64,000 nt of DNA from Paraburkholderia xenovorans LB400 (GTDB lineage Bacteria; Pseudomonadota; Gammaproteobacteria; Burkholderiales; Burkholderiaceae): assembly GCF_000013645.1 (NCBI RefSeq), contig NC_007952.1, positions 806,001-870,000 of the forward strand, in the 5' to 3' direction. The position numbers were made by a program, and so were the translations under genes. Of the stretch, positions 9,423 to 17,107 are shown piece after piece. How positions within the stretch are numbered: the first letter of the stretch is position 1; every line of letters starts with the position of its first letter. The notes under the pieces are model-generated. The model was not told the origin of the DNA and did not search any database. It saw only the letters and a program-made list of their open reading frames with translations.

Positions 9423-10051
9423 GAGCGGTCGAACCCGCCGTCGGCAATCGACTTCAACGCCGCCATTTCTTTCGCATGCTGGCGACGCGCGCCCGCGATC
9501 ACCGCTTCCGCGTCGGCGGGGGCGATGGCGAGCAGGCCGTCTTCGTCGCCGACAATGATATCGCCAGGATGCACCACCGTGCCGCCGACCGTGACCGGCA
9601 CGTTGATTTCCCCCGGTCCGTTCTTGTACGGGCCACGATGCGTCACACCGCGCGCGTACACCGGAAAATCGCGCTGGCGCAGCGCGCCGACATCGCGTAT
9701 CGCGCCGTCTATCACGAGACCCTGCACGCCGAGACTTGCCGCGAAGCTGGCCATGATCTCGCCCATCAGCGCCTGCGTGAGTTCGCCTGCGCCGTCGATC
9801 ACGAGCACGTCGCCGGGCCGGCAAAAGTCGAACGCGCGATGAATCGCGAGGTTGTCGCCCGGCCGCGTGTGGACCGTGACGGCGGTGCCGGCCATCGCTC
9901 GCGGCTGATGATACGGCCGCAAGCCCACCATGCCGCTCGCGCGCGCCATGTTGTCGCTCAGCAGCGAGACCGCGAGTTCACGCAGTGCTTCGAGTGTGGC
10001 CGGGTTGGCCTGCGGCGCGGACTCGTATTCGCGCCATCCGATTGGGTTCAT
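9383..10051 (-). CDS. RraA-family aldolase, LigK/GalC-like (4-carboxy-4-hydroxy-2-oxoadipate aldolase)
   Basis: 222 residues. The RraA/HMG-aldolase fold shows GDVLVIDGAGE, VIDGAIRDVGALRQRDFPVYARG and HPGDIIVGDEDGL; the D-G-x20-R-D Mg/substrate region (DGAIRD) is intact, as in class II pyruvate aldolases. LigK/GalC enzymes split 4-carboxy-4-hydroxy-2-oxoadipate to pyruvate and oxaloacetate. The upstream gene encodes a LigJ-like hydratase that makes this substrate, and the two overlap by ATGA (start 10051, previous stop 10048), which strongly supports the aldolase call over RNase E inhibitor RraA. Confidence 0.8.
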   Translation of the reverse strand: MNPIGWREYESAPQANPATLEALRELAVSLLSDNMARASGMVGLRPYHQPRAMAGTAVTVHTRPGDNLAIHRAFDFCRPGDVLVIDGAGELTQALMGEIMASFAASLGVQGLVIDGAIRDVGALRQRDFPVYARGVTHRGPYKNGPGEINVPVTVGGTVVHPGDIIVGDEDGLLAIAPADAEAVIAGARRQHAKEMAALKSIADGGFDRSWVVPHRQRMMNN

Positions 10052-11097
10052 ACCGTTGCTCCTTGAGTTGCCGGTGTAGCGAGTTGTCGATCGAGTTGCC
10101 GCGAGAGCCGTGCATACACGGCGCGCGCGTTGTCTTCGTAGATACGCTGGCGGTCCGCGTCGCTGAGCCATCCGATGGCGTCGATATAGCGGCGCGTGTC
10201 GTCGTAATAGTGGCCGGTCTCCGGATCGATGCCCTGCACCGCGCCGATGGTTTCCGACGCGAACAGGATGTTGCCGACCGGAATGACCTTGGCGAGCAGT
10301 TCGGTGCCGGGCTGGTGATAGACGCAGGTGTCGAAGAACACGTTGTTCAGCAGGTATTCGCTGAGCAACGGGCGCTTCATGTCCTGCGCGAGTCCGCGAT
10401 AGCGTCCCCAGTGATACGGCACGGCGCCGCCGCCATGAGGAATGACGAAGCGCAGTGTGGGAAAGTCGGCGAACAGGTCGCCCTGCAGCAGTTGCATGAA
10501 CGCCGAGGTGTCGCCGTTGATGTAATGCGCGCCCGTCGCATGGAAATTCGGATTGCACGACGAGGAGACGTGGATCATTGCCGGCACGTCGAGTTCCACC
10601 ATCGCTTCATAAAGCGGATACCAGCAGCGGTCCGTGAGCGGTAAGCCGGACCAGTGGCCGCCCGACGGATCCGGATTCAGATTGCAGCCGATAAAACCGA
10701 GCTCTTCGACACAACGCCGCAATTCGGCGATGCAGTTCGCGGGCGGCACGCCGGGCGCCTGCGGCAACTGGCACACGCCGACAAAGTTGCTCGGAAAAAG
10801 TCCGCACACGCGGTGCACGAGGTCGTTGCATTCGCTCGACCAGCGTGCGTTGGCTTCGGCGGTGGCGAGGTGATGGCCCATGCCGGCTGCTCGCGGCGAG
10901 AAAATCGTCAGATCGGTGCCACGTTCGCGCTGAATCCGCAACTGGCCGGTTTCGATGCTCTCGCGAATCTCGTCGTCGCTAATGACAGGCCGGGGCGGCG
11001 GCGTACCGCCGTCCCTGAGCGCGGCGATCTGCTGATCGCGCCAGGCTTCGTGCGCAGGTGGCGCGGTCGTATAGTGACCGTGGCAATCGATGATCAT
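10048..11097 (-). CDS. 4-oxalomesaconate hydratase, LigJ-like amidohydrolase
   Basis: 349 residues. An amidohydrolase-2 (ACMSD-like) TIM barrel: IIDCHGHYTTAP carries the H-x-H metal pair, and IHVSSSCNPN, FVIPHGGGAVPYH and ASETIGAVQGID are LigJ-like metal and active-site segments. LigJ hydrates 4-oxalomesaconate to 4-carboxy-4-hydroxy-2-oxoadipate in protocatechuate 4,5-cleavage or gallate degradation. Start ATG 11097 is preferred (AGGA 10 nt upstream); a TTG three codons earlier is possible. Coupled to the aldolase gene by ATGA. Confidence 0.85.
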   Translation of the reverse strand: MIIDCHGHYTTAPPAHEAWRDQQIAALRDGGTPPPRPVISDDEIRESIETGQLRIQRERGTDLTIFSPRAAGMGHHLATAEANARWSSECNDLVHRVCGLFPSNFVGVCQLPQAPGVPPANCIAELRRCVEELGFIGCNLNPDPSGGHWSGLPLTDRCWYPLYEAMVELDVPAMIHVSSSCNPNFHATGAHYINGDTSAFMQLLQGDLFADFPTLRFVIPHGGGAVPYHWGRYRGLAQDMKRPLLSEYLLNNVFFDTCVYHQPGTELLAKVIPVGNILFASETIGAVQGIDPETGHYYDDTRRYIDAIGWLSDADRQRIYEDNARAVYARLSRQLDRQLATPATQGATV

Positions 11098-11196
11098 GGT
11101 GTGCAAATCCTGTGAGTTGTCGTTGCGCGTGCATGTGATGCGCGCGCGGATTCGGTCCGCTGTCGTTTCAACCTGTTCGTCTGGTTGTGCCGTCTC

Positions 11197-12519
11197 TCAG
11201 GCGCGCGGAGCGGCGTCGCCGGTGGCGAGGGCGCTCGCTTCGTCCTCAGCCGGCGTGACGCGCATGACCAGCGCGATGATCGTCGCGACAACCAGGAAGG
11301 CCGCGATCGTCAGCAAGGCCAGCTTGAAGTTGCCGGTCGCATTACGCACGAGACCGATGCTCCACGGGCCGACCAGGCCGCCGAATTGCGCGATGGTGTT
11401 GATCAGCGCGATCGTCGCGGCGCCCGCCGCGCCGGTTCTGAACGAGGATGCGAGGCTCCAGAACAGCGGGTTGCCCGCATAGATGAACAAACCGGTCACG
11501 CACAGCAGCGCATAAGCGATCACGGGGTTCGGCGCGTACGCGCTGCCGGCAATCGCCAGCGCGCTCATGCCGTACACGAATGCGAGGTGTTTCTTGCGGT
11601 CGCCGGTGCGATCGGAACTGCGGCTGATCAGGAACGTGCCCAGCACGCCGAGCAAAGGCGGCGCGGCCGACAGAAAGCCGACTTCGAGATTGGTCAGATG
11701 GCCGAGACTCTTGACGATCTGCGGCAGCCACAGAAAGAGGCCATAAATGCCGACCAGCGCACAACCGAACAGACAGGCGAGACTCCATACGCGGATGTCG
11801 CCCGCCACGCGCAGCAGCGGAAAATGCGCGTTACCGCCCACAGCTTCGCGCTCGGCGGCAAGCGTCGATTCGAGCCAGTGCTTTTCGTCGCCGGACAGCC
11901 AGTCGGCGTCGGCGGGACGCTCGGTCATGATGCGCAGCGTCAACAGACCGAGCAGCATGGCCGGCACGCCTTCGAGAATGAACATCCATTGCCAGCCCTG
12001 CAAACCGAGAATGCCGTTCGCGTAGGTCATCAACGCGGTGGAAATGGGACCGCCCAGCACTGCCGAAAACGAACCGGCGATGATATAGCCGCCTACTGCA
12101 CGCGCGCGGTAGCGTACCGGAAACCATTTCGTCAGATAGACCGCGACGCCCGGCAGAAAACCCGCTTCCACGACACCGAGCAGAAAGCGCAGCACGTAGA
12201 AGCTCGAATCGTTGAATACGAACGCCGTGACGGCGGCGACCGCGCCCCACGTGAGCAATATGCGTGCGATCCAGCGGCGTGCGCCGACGCGATGCAGCAA
12301 CAGGTTGCTCGGCACTTCCAGCACCATGTAGCCGACAAAGAAGATGCTGCCCGCGAAGCCGAACACGGCCGGACTGAAGCCGAGCTGTTTGTTCATATCC
12401 AGCGCGGCGAAACCGATATTGATCCGGTCGAGATAGTTGAAGAACATCATCGCGAAGAGCAGGGGCATCAGGCGCCCGTAGACTTTTCGCATGGTTGCGG
12501 CTTCGTTGATCGAGGTCAT
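11197..12519 (-). CDS. MFS transporter, anion:cation symporter type
   Basis: 440 residues and about 12 membrane segments. N-terminal FFNYLDRINIGFAALDMN is the hallmark of the ACS family (phthalate, tartrate, hexuronate and aromatic acid permeases). AGGAGACAGG precedes ATG 12519. It lies 99 bp upstream of the ligJ-like gene on the same strand, so import of an aromatic or tricarboxylic acid that feeds the 4-oxalomesaconate steps is the likely role. The exact substrate cannot be read from the sequence. Confidence 0.88.
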   Translation of the reverse strand: MTSINEAATMRKVYGRLMPLLFAMMFFNYLDRINIGFAALDMNKQLGFSPAVFGFAGSIFFVGYMVLEVPSNLLLHRVGARRWIARILLTWGAVAAVTAFVFNDSSFYVLRFLLGVVEAGFLPGVAVYLTKWFPVRYRARAVGGYIIAGSFSAVLGGPISTALMTYANGILGLQGWQWMFILEGVPAMLLGLLTLRIMTERPADADWLSGDEKHWLESTLAAEREAVGGNAHFPLLRVAGDIRVWSLACLFGCALVGIYGLFLWLPQIVKSLGHLTNLEVGFLSAAPPLLGVLGTFLISRSSDRTGDRKKHLAFVYGMSALAIAGSAYAPNPVIAYALLCVTGLFIYAGNPLFWSLASSFRTGAAGAATIALINTIAQFGGLVGPWSIGLVRNATGNFKLALLTIAAFLVVATIIALVMRVTPAEDEASALATGDAAPRA

Positions 12520-12629
12520 CCTGTCTCCTGCCTTGCGGCGACGGCCGTAGCCGTGGCCTCGTTCTAATCATGTGTGGGTCAATGATAAGAACGCGAGCGG
12601 AGGGAGTCCAAGACCGCTTGCTTATGCTT

Positions 12630-12649
12630 CTATATTTTTTTGCTTATAG
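12630..12649. promoter_or_regulatory. Candidate LysR-type operator upstream of the transporter-ligJ-ligK genes
   Basis: CTATA-N10-TATAG, a T-N11-A-like dyad with an AT-rich spacer, 111 bp upstream of the ACS transporter start and overlapping the stop codon of the LysR gene at 12644. LysR-type regulators commonly bind such interrupted dyads about 60-80 bp before a transcription start. Which of the two LysR proteins binds is unknown. Confidence 0.4.
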
Positions 12650-13552
12650 TGTGGCGTTCGCCTGCGGCGCGGGCAGACAAGCCAGAAACGCCCGCAGATG
12701 AGGCGACGGGTCGTCGGTGCGGAAGGTGGCCGCGAGCGTGGAGCGATACGACGAGCCCGGGCCGGTGAGGTGGCGGAAAGCCACGTCGGTGCGTCCGTGC
12801 CGCGCCACCGATTCGCCGATGAACGTCACGCCGAGGCCCGCGGCCACCAATGCAATCGCGGTCTGGATTTCATATGCCTCGTGCGCGACGGCCGGCGTGA
12901 TGCCCGCATCGCGGTAGAGCGACAGCACCGAGCGTTTGAACTGCGCGTTCTGATGCTTCGGATACAGAATCAACGGGGTATCGGCGAGATCGGCAATGCG
13001 CACCTTCTTGTGCGCGGCAAGCGGGTGGCCCGGTTCGAGCGCGGCCATGACGGGCTCGCTCAGCAGCGGATACGACGTGCAGCCTTCAACCGCCAGCGGC
13101 TGCCGGCCAATGCCGATGTGAATGCGCATGTCGCGCAGCGCGTCGGTCTGTTCTTCGGTCAGCATTTCGAAGAGCTTCAGTTCGACCTGCGGAAACGCCT
13201 CGTGAAACGCTTTGAGCGCGGGCGGCAGCACGCTGTACATCGACGAACGTGTGAAGCCGATGCTCAGCCAGCCGCGCCGGCCAATGCCTATTTCCTGCGC
13301 GACGACCGTCATCTGCTCCAGCGTGCCGAGTATCTGGCGCGCCTCGCTGCACAGATAGTGGCCGGCCTCGGTGAGGCTCAGCGGGCGCCTTGCCCGGTCG
13401 ACCAGTTGCGTGCCGAGTCGTTCTTCGAGTGAACGGATCTGCTGGCTCAGCGCGGGCTGTGCGATATGCAGGCGCTCGGCGGCGCGGCTGAAATTGAGTT
13501 CCTCCGCGAGAATCACGAAGCACTGCAGGGCCCTGAGGTTCATATGGTTCAT
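12644..13552 (-). CDS. LysR family transcriptional regulator (first of a tandem pair)
   Basis: 302 residues. N-terminal helix-turn-helix LRALQCFVILAEELNFSRAA..LHIAQPALSQQIRSLE is of the BenM/CatM type; the C-terminal effector domain follows (GFTRSSMYSVLPPALKAF). Such regulators respond to aromatic catabolic intermediates. A second start (ATG 13543) is three codons downstream and cannot be excluded. It lies 9 bp after another LysR gene and just before the transporter/ligJ/ligK genes. Having two LysR genes inside one gene row suggests separate control of its two halves. Confidence 0.9.
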   Translation of the reverse strand: MNHMNLRALQCFVILAEELNFSRAAERLHIAQPALSQQIRSLEERLGTQLVDRARRPLSLTEAGHYLCSEARQILGTLEQMTVVAQEIGIGRRGWLSIGFTRSSMYSVLPPALKAFHEAFPQVELKLFEMLTEEQTDALRDMRIHIGIGRQPLAVEGCTSYPLLSEPVMAALEPGHPLAAHKKVRIADLADTPLILYPKHQNAQFKRSVLSLYRDAGITPAVAHEAYEIQTAIALVAAGLGVTFIGESVARHGRTDVAFRHLTGPGSSYRSTLAATFRTDDPSPHLRAFLACLPAPQANATL

Positions 13553-13561
13553 CGTCCGTGC

Positions 13562-14512
13562 CTATCGCAGTACGGGGCCGGCCGTTTCCGCACTAACCGC
13601 AGGTTGATGGAACATGTCGTAGATCGCGTCGAGCAGCCAAGCAATACCCGGGTCCGCCGAAAATTGCGAGTGCGAGTGGACCTGGATTTCAATGGGCGGC
13701 AGCGCGAACGGCAAAGGCAGAATGCGAAAGGCCTTATTGCGGTTGAAGCGCTGCGCGATACTCCGCGGGAAAATCATCGCGAGGTCGGTATGCTGGACGA
13801 TCTCCGGCGCCACCACGAAATGCGGCAGGCGCAGCACGATATCGCGGCGCAGATTCAGCTCTTCCAGCCACTGTTCGACCATCCGGTGGCCGGTCGCGTT
13901 GGTGCTCGCATAGACGTAGCGCAGGTTCGCGAGATCCTCCTTGGTCGGCTTCTGCTTGCGCAGCGGGTGGCCGGCGCGCACCACGCAAACATGTTCGTCG
14001 ACGAAGAGCGTCTTGCTCACGCAGCCCGTATCGAGACCTGGCACGTAGCCGAGCGCGAGATCGATCTCGCCGCTGCGCATGGCCGAGCTCACCGAGTCGA
14101 CGGAGACATTCGCAATTTCCAGGCGAATGCCGCGTGCGCTGCGGTCGAGCATTGAAAGAAGCGGCGGCAGGAAATAGAACTCCGACATATCCGACATGGA
14201 CACGCGAAACACGCGTTGTGCCGTGGCGGGGTCGAACCTGGCGATTTGCTGGACCGCGACGTTGATGATGCCGAACGCCTGGGTAAGCGGCGCGTGCAGG
14301 CGCAGCGCAGCGTCGGTGGGAACCATGCCGGTAGGCGTTCGCACGAAGAGCGGGTCGTCGAACAGCGCCCGCAGCCGGCGCAATGCATGGCTGACCGCGG
14401 GTTGCGTGAGTCCGAGACGCTCCCCGGCGGCGGTCAGGCTGCGCAGATCGGAGATGGCCAGAAACACACGCAGCAGGTTCAAGTCCGTAATGCCGGGGTG
14501 CGACTTGCTCAT
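13562..14512 (-). CDS. LysR family transcriptional regulator (second of a tandem pair)
   Basis: 316 residues. Helix-turn-helix LNLLRVFLAISDLRSLTAAGERLGLTQPAVSHALRRLR resembles the NodD/NahR/PcpR branch; effector domain from about residue 95. It differs clearly from its neighbour at 12644-13552, so this is not a recent duplication. It lies 28 bp downstream of the EthD-like gene, same strand. Regulators of this branch often sense phenolics, which agrees with the monooxygenase genes upstream. Confidence 0.9.
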   Translation of the reverse strand: MSKSHPGITDLNLLRVFLAISDLRSLTAAGERLGLTQPAVSHALRRLRALFDDPLFVRTPTGMVPTDAALRLHAPLTQAFGIINVAVQQIARFDPATAQRVFRVSMSDMSEFYFLPPLLSMLDRSARGIRLEIANVSVDSVSSAMRSGEIDLALGYVPGLDTGCVSKTLFVDEHVCVVRAGHPLRKQKPTKEDLANLRYVYASTNATGHRMVEQWLEELNLRRDIVLRLPHFVVAPEIVQHTDLAMIFPRSIAQRFNRNKAFRILPLPFALPPIEIQVHSHSQFSADPGIAWLLDAIYDMFHQPAVSAETAGPVLR

Positions 14513-14540
14513 GAGGTTCGATCGCGGCGAGGGAGGGCGT

Positions 14541-15254
14541 TTATTTGGGTTTCAGATTACCGTAAATGCTACGCATAGGGAAATGGAGTGTCGCGCCGCT
14601 GTACGGCGGAAAGGCGTTGAAGTCCTGCTTCATGCTGGCGCGAACGGGCGACGCGAGCGCGGCGGCGAGCGCCGCGGGATCGTCGAAGACGACCTTGTTG
14701 CGTTGCATGGCCGTGGCGCGCCGGATGCGCAGACCTGACCGGTAATCGAGCCGCGTGTAGATTTCGAGCTCGCGAATGCCGGGCAATTGCGCCATCAGCG
14801 GTGGATGATGCAACAGGTAATGCGTGAGCCACGCGTTGAAGTCCTGCGCTTCGCCTTCATAGCTGACGAGGTACGTGCAACGTTCGGCGCGAGTGCCGGG
14901 GCCGGACGGATTCGGGGTGGCGAATGTCCTGACCGCCATGACCTGGTGCGTGAAGGTGAGACCGTTGTTCGACGAACCGTCTACCAGGTCGTGGATCGCG
15001 CGGCCGGGTTGCAGCGTTCGTTCGAGCAGCTCGAGGTCATCGAAATACCATTGCAGCACGCAGCGGGGGCATGTGGAAGCGTCGGTCTTCGACAAGGGAT
15101 CGCAGTCGTCCGCTTGCGCCGGCACGTGGATCGCAAAACGGCGCAAGCCCTCAATATCTTGCGATGCCGCTTCGAACCGCGACAGCTCGGTAGACCCCGC
15201 CTCACTTCCAGGCGCACCGTGGCCAATCAGAAAGAGGCAGACTTCCACGTTCAC
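14541..15254 (-). CDS. Hypothetical EthD-like protein in aromatic-acid gene row
   Basis: 237 residues. Start GTG 15254 overlaps the stop of the flavin reductase gene (GTGA), implying translational coupling. The C-terminal half has FDDPAALAAALASPVRASMKQDFNAFPPYSG, like the dimeric alpha/beta-barrel EthD/NIPSNAP-type domains; the N-terminal half (VEVCLFLIGHGAPG, then a segment with CPRCVLQWYFDD) may be a second copy of that fold. No catalytic residues can be assigned. By context it acts on, or protects, an intermediate made by the flavin monooxygenase; isomerase or decarboxylase-like roles are known for this fold. Confidence 0.6.
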   Translation of the reverse strand: MNVEVCLFLIGHGAPGSEAGSTELSRFEAASQDIEGLRRFAIHVPAQADDCDPLSKTDASTCPRCVLQWYFDDLELLERTLQPGRAIHDLVDGSSNNGLTFTHQVMAVRTFATPNPSGPGTRAERCTYLVSYEGEAQDFNAWLTHYLLHHPPLMAQLPGIRELEIYTRLDYRSGLRIRRATAMQRNKVVFDDPAALAAALASPVRASMKQDFNAFPPYSGATLHFPMRSIYGNLKPK

Positions 15255-15802
15255 CTCGCTGCTTGCGCGGCAAGCGGCGCTGTAGCCGGTGGTCGCGTCA
15301 GGCGATGAAAATGCCGTCCGAAATAAATGAGGCCGTCGCCATCCGGGCGCAACGCAATGTGACGGATCTGCGCGAACATCACCGAGTGCGAGCCGACCTT
15401 CTTGATGTCGACGATCTCGCCTTCGAGACTGGCGATCGCGTCTGCCAGCACCGGCGCCGACGCCGCGCCTCCGGTCCATGCGTGGCGCCCGAATCGCTCG
15501 TCCATCGAGCACGCTGTCATGCCGGCAAAATCGCGCGCGAGCTGCTGGCACTCCGCGGCAAGCACGTTGATGCACACGCTGCGGTTGCGATGCAGCACGT
15601 CATGCACGTAGCTGGCCTGATTGATACAGACGAGCATGGTGGGCGGCGCGTCCGTTACCGAGCACACCGCGCTTGCGGTAATGCCGCAGCGGCCGCCGGG
15701 GCCATCCGTGGTGACGATGTTGACGGCGGCCGGCAGGCACGCCATCGCGTCGCGGAAACGTTTTCTGGTGTCTTCGATCGTCACTTTGTTTTCCTTCTGC
15801 AT
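15251..15802 (-). CDS. Flavin reductase, HpaC-like
   Basis: 183 residues. Flavin-reductase-like FMN-binding fold: FRDAMACLPAAVNIVTTDGPGG..GITASAVCSVTDAPPTMLVCIN and SVCINVLAAECQQLARDFAG are the standard HpaC motifs. It supplies reduced flavin from NADH to a partner monooxygenase. The gene lies 30 bp after the acyl-CoA-dehydrogenase-fold monooxygenase gene, so the two probably form a two-component system. The stop overlaps the EthD-like start. Confidence 0.88.
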   Translation of the reverse strand: MQKENKVTIEDTRKRFRDAMACLPAAVNIVTTDGPGGRCGITASAVCSVTDAPPTMLVCINQASYVHDVLHRNRSVCINVLAAECQQLARDFAGMTACSMDERFGRHAWTGGAASAPVLADAIASLEGEIVDIKKVGSHSVMFAQIRHIALRPDGDGLIYFGRHFHRLTRPPATAPLAAQAAR

Positions 15803-15832
15803 TGCGAGGCGGGGCGTGCTTCCCGTGCTTTC

Positions 15833-17050
15833 TTACGGAAAAGGCGTGACCGGCGGCACGCCGGCGAACAACGCGCCGGACGCGTCATAGGTGCCTTCGC
15901 CCAGGAACGCATGCTGTGTCACCACGATCGAATCGCGCACGAGACGCTGCAACCGGCTCTCGCGATAGATCGCAGCGATGCCCGCCATCTGGTAGGCCTG
16001 CATCACCACCTCGGCGCCGATCTGCGCGGCGTGCGTCGCGCTGAGGCGCAGCAGATTGGCCTGCTCCTGCGAGACGGCATCGCCGTCGATAATCGTCTGC
16101 CACGCGGCTTCGGCGGATTCGTAGAAGAACGCGCGGGCGCTGCGCCAACTGGCCTCAGCTTTCGCGAGGCCCGAGCGGTAATAGCCGCGATCGGCGAGGC
16201 GCGGTGCGCCGGTCGTGGTCTTGGTCGAGCCGGACATGCCGGTGAGCAGATCGAGTGCGGCTCGCGCGAGACCGATATTCACGGCGGCGTGCACCTGGGC
16301 CTGATAGGCGATGGCGGGGTAGCGGTAGAGCGGTTCGTCGATCAGCGCCACGCCGCCGCGCACGAAGGTCCATTGCGCGTCGACGAACTTGTCACGCAGC
16401 CGCAGATCGTGGCTGCCGGTTCCCTGCATGCCGACCACGTTCCAGTTCTCGACGATCTCGACCTCATGCGCGGGAAACACCGCCGTAAACGGCTTGCCCG
16501 CAGCCGCCCCGCCGGAGTTGGCGGGCGTGCCGCCAATGCCGACGCCGATCCAGTCCGCGCCTTTGCAGCCGCTCGCGAAGCGCCATTGCCCGCTGACCAG
16601 GAAGCCGCCCGGCGCCGGGATCGCGGGTTGCAGCGGATAGAGGCCGCCCGAGAAAACCTGATCCGGACCGGTGGCGTAAATCTGCTGTTGTGTTTCGATC
16701 GGCAGCGCGGCGAGATACGTGTTCGCCGAGCCGAACGCCGCGACCCAGGCCGCGGAGCCGTCGGCGATCGCAATGCGTTCGAGCATGCGGAGGAACTGCG
16801 CGGGCGGCAGCGCGTCGCCGCCGAAGCGTTGCGGCGTGCTGGCGCGAAAGATGCCCGCGCGCTTCATCTTCGCGATCATGTCGCGCGGCACATGCGAGAG
16901 GTGATCGAACTCGTCGCGGCGGCGTTCGATCTCGCCGGTCAGCGCGTCGAGCGTGATCGGGCCCGCGTAGTCGGGATACGGGTCCGTGTGGTCGGTTGCA
17001 CGAGGCTCGTACGCGTAGGTCGAAAGACTGCTCATCGGAAGGCTTTGCAT
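15833..17050 (-). CDS. Flavin-dependent monooxygenase, acyl-CoA dehydrogenase fold
   Basis: 405 residues. The HpaB/HsaA/IacA-type group has an acyl-CoA dehydrogenase fold but uses reduced flavin and O2 to hydroxylate aromatics. Visible are MKRAGIFRASTPQRFGGDALPP, GSAAWVAAFGSANTYLAALP, SGQWRFASGCKGADW and MAGIAAIYRESRLQRLVRDSIV, the last matching the C-terminal domain of two-component hydroxylases. The adjacent flavin reductase gene supports this over a true acyl-CoA dehydrogenase. Start may be ATG 17050 or 17035. Substrate unknown; hydroxylation towards a gallate- or protocatechuate-like ring is plausible. Confidence 0.82.
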   Translation of the reverse strand: MQSLPMSSLSTYAYEPRATDHTDPYPDYAGPITLDALTGEIERRRDEFDHLSHVPRDMIAKMKRAGIFRASTPQRFGGDALPPAQFLRMLERIAIADGSAAWVAAFGSANTYLAALPIETQQQIYATGPDQVFSGGLYPLQPAIPAPGGFLVSGQWRFASGCKGADWIGVGIGGTPANSGGAAAGKPFTAVFPAHEVEIVENWNVVGMQGTGSHDLRLRDKFVDAQWTFVRGGVALIDEPLYRYPAIAYQAQVHAAVNIGLARAALDLLTGMSGSTKTTTGAPRLADRGYYRSGLAKAEASWRSARAFFYESAEAAWQTIIDGDAVSQEQANLLRLSATHAAQIGAEVVMQAYQMAGIAAIYRESRLQRLVRDSIVVTQHAFLGEGTYDASGALFAGVPPVTPFP

Positions 17051-17107
17051 GGTGACGGCTTGAGAATGGGAGTGAATGAGTTCGGACGAAGTCGTGTCGA
17101 GAGGGCG

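Noticed and set aside
9383-10051. RraA (RNase E inhibitor) identity
   Set aside because: Context with a LigJ-like hydratase and ATGA overlap favours the pyruvate aldolase LigK/GalC.
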